Source: Chloroflexota bacterium (GTDB lineage Bacteria > Chloroflexota > Anaerolineae > UBA2200). From it: a stretch of 63,626 bases of DNA. The DNA lies in the NCBI GenBank assembly GCA_030607875.1, contig JAUWJD010000017.1:1-63626 (forward strand). Reading direction: 5' to 3'. The notes beneath the pieces were generated by a model that saw only the letters and a list, made by a program, of their open reading frames with translations, ran no database searches and had not been told where the DNA came from. Within the stretch, counting starts at the first letter, position 1. Every line of letters starts with the position of its first letter. Below are positions 59,839 to 63,626 of this stretch, piece by piece. A program made the position numbers and the translations under genes.

Positions 59839-62580
59839 ATGACCAAGCTGCATGAACTGGCCAATCTAGGCCAGGCTATCTGGATTGACTATATCCGGCG
59901 CTCGTTCATCACCTCCGGCGATCTGCAGGCCTTGATCGACGAGGGGGTGCGCGGCGTCACTTCGAACCCGTCCATTTTTGAAAAGGCCATTGCTGGCAGC
60001 AGCGACTATGACCCGGACCTGCACCGCCTGGTGGACGAGGGCCGTTCGGTCGAGGAGATCTACGAGGCACTGACCCAGGACGACATCCGGCAAGCTGCCG
60101 ACCTGCTGCGGCCGGTGTACGATGCCACTGACGGCCGCGACGGTTACGTCAGCCTGGAGGTGAGCCCGACGCTGGCTAACGACACAGCAGGAACGATCGC
60201 TGAGGCACGGCGGCTGTTTGCCGCGCTGGATCGGCCCAACGTCATGATCAAGGTGCCAGCCACTCTCGAGGGCATCCCGGCTATCGAAACGCTGATCCGA
60301 GAAGGCATCAACGTCAACGTCACGCTGATGTTCTCGTTGGCGCACTATGACGTCGTGGCCGAGGCCTACATCGCCGGGCTGGAGAAGCTGGCTGCGGCTG
60401 GAGGAGACCTGTCCCGGGTTGCCTCGGTAGCCTCTTTCTTCGTCAGCCGGGTGGATCGGGTCGTGGACCCGGAGCTGAAAGCAGTAGGCAACACCAAACT
60501 GCAAGGCAAGATCGCCGTCGCCAACGCCCGCCTGGCCTACGCCCGCTTCCGCGAGACCTTTGGCGGCAAGCGCTGGGAACGCCTGGCAGCGCAGGGCGCT
60601 CGTGTGCAGCGCCCCCTGTGGGCCAGCACCAGCACCAAGAACCCGCTGTATTCAGATACGTTGTACGTGGACAACCTAATCGGTCCGGATACGGTCAACA
60701 CCGTGCCTCCACACACGCTCAACACCTTCCGTGACCACGGCACCGTTGCGCTCACCCTGGACCAAGGCGTGGCCGAGGCACGCGCTCAGGTAGCCCGTCT
60801 GGCCGAACTGGGCATCGACCTGGATGCCATTACCCAGAAGTTGCAGGACGATGGAGTAGCGGCCTTTAGCAAATCCTTCGAGACCCTGATGGCCAGCATC
60901 GCCGAGAAACGCGAGCGGCTGCTGGCTGGCTGGCAGCACAGTACGGCTAAGCTGGGCGCGCATCAGGCCAATGTGGATGCGGCGTTGGCACAGATGGCCA
61001 GGGAGAAGATCATGGCCCGCATCTGGGCCCACGACCACACCGTCTGGAAGCCAGACCCGACCGAGATCACCAACCGGCTGGGCTGGCTGCACATCGCCGA
61101 GGCCATGCTGGAGAGCGTCCCGCGTCTGCAGAAATTGGCCGAGGCGGTGCGCGCCGACGGCTACAGTCACGCTCTATTGCTGGGCATGGGCGGCTCCAGC
61201 CTGGCACCGGAAGTCTTTCGCCTCACCTTCGGCGTGAAGGAGGGCTACCTCGACCTGGCAGCGTTGGACAGCACCGACCCGGGGGCCGTGCTGGCCCATG
61301 CCGAACGTCTCGACATGGAACGCACGCTGTTCATCGTGGCCACCAAGTCTGGCGGCACCGTGGAGACCCTCTCCTTCTTCAAGTTCTTCTACAACCATGT
61401 AGCCGAAATCGTGGGGGTGGAGCATGCTGGAGAGCATTTCGTGGCCATCACCGACCCTGGTTCCAGGCTGGTCGACCTGGCCGAGCGGTACAACTTCCGC
61501 GCTACGTTTCTGAACGATCCCAACATCGGCGGGCGCTATTCGGCCCTCTCCTACTTCGGGCTGGTGAACGCGGCACTGATCGGCGCGGACCTGCAACTCT
61601 TGTTAGAGCGGGCTCAGGAGGCAAACGTTGGCTGCGCGTCCTGCCTGAAGGAGGAGCAGAACCTGGGTGCCTGGCTTGGATCCATCATGGGCGTACTGGC
61701 CAACAAGGGACGGGACAAGGTGACACTGGTCACCTCGCCATCTATCGCCAGTTTTGGCAACTGGGGGGAGCAACTGATCGCCGAGAGCACGGGCAAGGAA
61801 GGGCGGGGCATCCTGCCTGTGGTCGGGGAACCGCTTGGGCCGCCTGAGGTCTACGGGGACGACCGGCTCTTTGTGGGGTTGGAGTTGGCCGGAGACGAGT
61901 TCGACGATGCAGCACTAATCGCGCTGGAAGATGCGGGGCATCCGGTCGTGCGCTTGTACCTGCGCGACCTGTACGACCTGGGCGGGCAGATGTTCCTGTG
62001 GGAGATGGCCACCGCTGTAGCAGGCTATCATCTGGGCATCAACCCCTTCAACCAGCCCAACGTAGAGAGCGCCAAGGTGTTGGCACGGGAGATGGTCGCA
62101 GCATACATGGACAAGGGAGCGCTCCCTCGCGGCGAATCCGCCCCGCTGACAGCCGAGGCACTGCGCGAATTCCTGTCCCAGGCCGGGCCTGGCGACTATG
62201 TGACGCTGCAGGCCTGGGTCACGCCGAACGCCGAGACCGATGCGGCGCTGCAAGAACTGCGCACGCAGCTGCGTGACCGCTTGAAGCTGGCCACCACCTC
62301 TGGCTACGGGCCGCGCTTTCTGCACTCTACCGGCCAACTGCACAAGGGCGACGGCGGGAACGGACTGTTCATCCAGTTCGCCGCCGACGACGCGCGAGAC
62401 GCAGCGATTCCGGACGAGGCGGGAACCCCAGAGTCGTCGATGACCTTCGGCGTGCTCAAGGAGGCGCAGGTCCAGGGCGATCAGCAAGCGCTGCTGAAAG
62501 CCGGCCGGCGCGTGATCCGCTTCCACCTGGGAGACGACGTGGTTGGTGGGCTTGAGCTGTTGGCAGAGGCAGCGCGGTGA
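59839..62580 (+). CDS. tal-pgi: Bifunctional transaldolase / glucose-6-phosphate isomerase
   Basis: 913 residues. Transaldolase domain (1-370): GVTSNPSIFEKAI, NVMIKVPAT with the Schiff-base Lys, and NVTLMFS. Isomerase domain (380-913): LLGMGGSSLAPEVF, VATKSGGTVETLSF and a late catalytic region around LRFLHSTGQLHKG (here GPRFLHSTGQLHKG). The fusion is known from cyanobacteria, actinobacteria and Chloroflexota. It connects the pentose phosphate pathway and glycolysis at fructose-6-phosphate. ATG follows GAGGAGAA. Confidence 0.93.
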   Translation: MTKLHELANLGQAIWIDYIRRSFITSGDLQALIDEGVRGVTSNPSIFEKAIAGSSDYDPDLHRLVDEGRSVEEIYEALTQDDIRQAADLLRPVYDATDGRDGYVSLEVSPTLANDTAGTIAEARRLFAALDRPNVMIKVPATLEGIPAIETLIREGINVNVTLMFSLAHYDVVAEAYIAGLEKLAAAGGDLSRVASVASFFVSRVDRVVDPELKAVGNTKLQGKIAVANARLAYARFRETFGGKRWERLAAQGARVQRPLWASTSTKNPLYSDTLYVDNLIGPDTVNTVPPHTLNTFRDHGTVALTLDQGVAEARAQVARLAELGIDLDAITQKLQDDGVAAFSKSFETLMASIAEKRERLLAGWQHSTAKLGAHQANVDAALAQMAREKIMARIWAHDHTVWKPDPTEITNRLGWLHIAEAMLESVPRLQKLAEAVRADGYSHALLLGMGGSSLAPEVFRLTFGVKEGYLDLAALDSTDPGAVLAHAERLDMERTLFIVATKSGGTVETLSFFKFFYNHVAEIVGVEHAGEHFVAITDPGSRLVDLAERYNFRATFLNDPNIGGRYSALSYFGLVNAALIGADLQLLLERAQEANVGCASCLKEEQNLGAWLGSIMGVLANKGRDKVTLVTSPSIASFGNWGEQLIAESTGKEGRGILPVVGEPLGPPEVYGDDRLFVGLELAGDEFDDAALIALEDAGHPVVRLYLRDLYDLGGQMFLWEMATAVAGYHLGINPFNQPNVESAKVLAREMVAAYMDKGALPRGESAPLTAEALREFLSQAGPGDYVTLQAWVTPNAETDAALQELRTQLRDRLKLATTSGYGPRFLHSTGQLHKGDGGNGLFIQFAADDARDAAIPDEAGTPESSMTFGVLKEAQVQGDQQALLKAGRRVIRFHLGDDVVGGLELLAEAAR

Positions 62581-62625
62581 TGTGTGTGCTTCCACTCAGC
62601 ACACCCGACAACACCGCTTGTTGTG

Positions 62626-62695
62626 ATTCTTCGCTTCGCTCAGAATCTCGGCCCTCTCAGCACCGCGAGGCCCTGTGTTGCGCTCAGGGTGACAT
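62626..62695. repeat. Dispersed intergenic repeat (CTTCGCTTCGCTCAG type)
   Basis: gattcttcgcttcgctcagaatc palindrome (described, not exact limits) and the GCGCTCAGGGTGACATCG end match, in reverse, the element at 55282-55355. Confidence 0.5.
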
Positions 62696-62749
62696 CGATG
62701 GAAAGTTCTCTTTGCAGCTGCTGTCGCTTCGTCCGTATGTGGAGTCGCT

Positions 62750-63493
62750 GTGATCCAGGCCATGATCTTTGACCTGGACGGCACGCTGGTGCAGACGGAA
62801 CGGCTCAAAGCCATGTCCTACGCCCGCGCCAGTGTGGAGCTGTGCCCTCACGAACTCCGCGAGTCAGCGGTTTTCGAAGCCTTCAAGGATGTCGTTGGCT
62901 TTTCGCGGCAGGAAGTGGCCACGGCACTGATGCAGCGGTTCGGGCTGCAGGAAGCAGCTCAAGCGCGCATGGCCGAACTCGGGGTAAGCACACCCTGGCA
63001 GGCCTTTGTTCAGGTACGGCTGCGCATCTACGAGAAGATGCTCGCCGACCCTGAGGTGCTGCGCAGCAACCAATGGCCGTACAACGTTGCGCTCCTGCAG
63101 GAGGCCCATCGCACCGGTTGCCGGACAGGCCTGGCCACGATGTCAACTTGCAGCCAAACGCGGCGCGTGCTGGAGATCCTGGAACTGACTGATGCCTTCG
63201 ATTTCGTCGCCACGCGGGACGACGTGGAGCACGGCAAGCCCGATCCAGAGATCTATCAACTCGTGGGACGCGAGTTGGCTGTTCCTGCTGTGGAATGCCT
63301 GGTCATCGAGGACTCACCCAGCGGGGTGAAAGCTGCGTTGGCAGCCGGCATGTGGTGCATTGCGGTGACCACGCCCTTCACCCGCGCATCTATCCACGCC
63401 GAGCGGCTGCTGGACGACCGCTGGGTGGTTGACGACCCGGCAACGCTGATGTCAGTGGTACGGCAGATGTATGAAAAACGCAGGCAGGACTAG
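62750..63493 (+). CDS. HAD-superfamily phosphatase/phosphomutase (beta-phosphoglucomutase-like)
   Basis: 247 residues from GTG 62750 (ATG 62762 also possible). Motif I is IFDLDGTLVQTE, motif II a Thr/Ser in GLATMSTC, motif III GKPDPEIY and motif IV VIEDSPSGVKAALAAGM. It belongs to HAD subfamily IA with an alpha-helical cap. Beta-phosphoglucomutases share this layout and would fit the sugar-phosphate context, but substrate assignment is tentative. Confidence 0.82.
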   Translation: MIQAMIFDLDGTLVQTERLKAMSYARASVELCPHELRESAVFEAFKDVVGFSRQEVATALMQRFGLQEAAQARMAELGVSTPWQAFVQVRLRIYEKMLADPEVLRSNQWPYNVALLQEAHRTGCRTGLATMSTCSQTRRVLEILELTDAFDFVATRDDVEHGKPDPEIYQLVGRELAVPAVECLVIEDSPSGVKAALAAGMWCIAVTTPFTRASIHAERLLDDRWVVDDPATLMSVVRQMYEKRRQD

Positions 63494-63505
63494 AAGTGGT
63501 TTGCA

Positions 63506-63545
63506 GTGGCCCTGTCTCAGTCCTGTCGCACTGAGACAGGGCCAC
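63506..63545 (+). terminator. Perfect 15-bp hairpin after the HAD gene
   Basis: GTGGCCCTGTCTCAG / CTGAGACAGGGCCAC with a 10-base loop, 12 bases after the stop. There is no T-run, so it may be a Rho-independent-like terminator without U-tract or a dispersed palindrome. Confidence 0.5.
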
Positions 63546-63598
63546 CGCCTGCATTTCGCGCGGGCGCGCGCACAACGCACAAGAAAAGGAGCAGCCCA

Positions 63599-63626
63599 AT
63601 GGAACGGGGAATGATTTGTGTGGGAA
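63599..63626 (+). CDS. Start of a further gene, cut by window edge
   Basis: AAAAGGAGCAGCCCA precedes an ATG at 63599 encoding MERGMICVG. The glycine-rich hydrophobic start could begin a Rossmann fold (for example 6-phosphogluconate dehydrogenase, which would suit the neighbours), but nine residues do not suffice to say. Confidence 0.45.

Noticed and set aside
1-63626. tRNA, rRNA or known riboswitches
   Set aside because: I found no T-loop/acceptor pattern, rRNA core sequence or familiar riboswitch core by eye; a covariance-model search could still find one.

Overview
The window (63,626 bp, GC-rich) looks like chromosome from an anaerobic or microaerophilic Chloroflexota-type bacterium, probably a metagenome-assembled genome. 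Points in favour are the transaldolase/glucose-6-phosphate isomerase fusion, lipoproteins with Pro/Thr-rich linkers, a branched-chain-type ABC operon with built-in CoA ligases, GTG/TTG starts, many ATGA overlaps, and many short palindromic repeats between genes. The taxonomic call is inference. No rRNA, tRNA, CRISPR array or complete insertion sequence was recognised.

Layout. 0-5.5 kb: tail of a serine hydrolase, a methyltransferase, a two-gene ABC exporter, an alpha/beta-hydrolase lipoprotein and an HTH-PIN toxin-antitoxin-like pair. 5.5-16.9 kb: an accessory region with a LacI-family remnant, an unusually long PLP decarboxylase, and a five-gene minus-strand operon (PLD-helicase, small protein, SMC/DndD-like ATPase, Dnd-accessory-like protein, radical SAM enzyme) that looks like a DNA-modification or defence module, then decayed MFS/MerR copies. 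16.9-25.2 kb: a Liv-type uptake operon carrying two acyl-CoA ligases. 26.2-39.9 kb: the centrepiece, a co-directional sulfur-relay and electron-transfer cluster. 40-46.4 kb: MerR-GyrI regulator plus MFS efflux pump, a tandem hairpin array, a serine hydrolase and an acyltransferase-like membrane protein. 46.8-52.1 kb: two alkaline-phosphatase-superfamily enzymes with small membrane proteins, and a membrane-anchored flavodoxin. 52.2-63.5 kb: glucose and glycogen metabolism (glucokinase, debranching enzyme, transketolase, Tal-Pgi, HAD phosphatase).

The main system runs from an ArsR-type regulator with a readable promoter/operator through a tandem NifX-like protein, DsrE, DsrF, DsrH, TusA and DsrE2, then an HdrC-HdrB fusion, a ferritin-like protein, a giant HdrA with a GltD-type flavoprotein inserted in it, MvhD, an FrhB-like Fe-S protein, HydB/AsrA-like and HydG/AsrB-like subunits, a GcvH-like lipoyl carrier and a lipoate-protein ligase. 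This resembles the sHdr/LbpA lipoate-dependent sulfur pathway combined with a flavin-based, NAD(P)-linked electron module. The last gene, overlapping the ligase stop by ATGA, is an OsmC-like protein whose peroxidatic Cys codon is TGA followed by a SECIS-like hairpin. A second gene (AhpD-like, 59.3 kb) has TGA in place of the second Cys of its CxxC motif, again followed by a hairpin. The window therefore probably encodes two selenoproteins.

Other unusual structure includes a roughly 60-bp double-hairpin element inserted in frame, in opposite orientations and circularly permuted, in two protein genes; a 101-109 bp tandem repeat array; and a 348-bp gap-free duplication of an MFS remnant plus MerR start.
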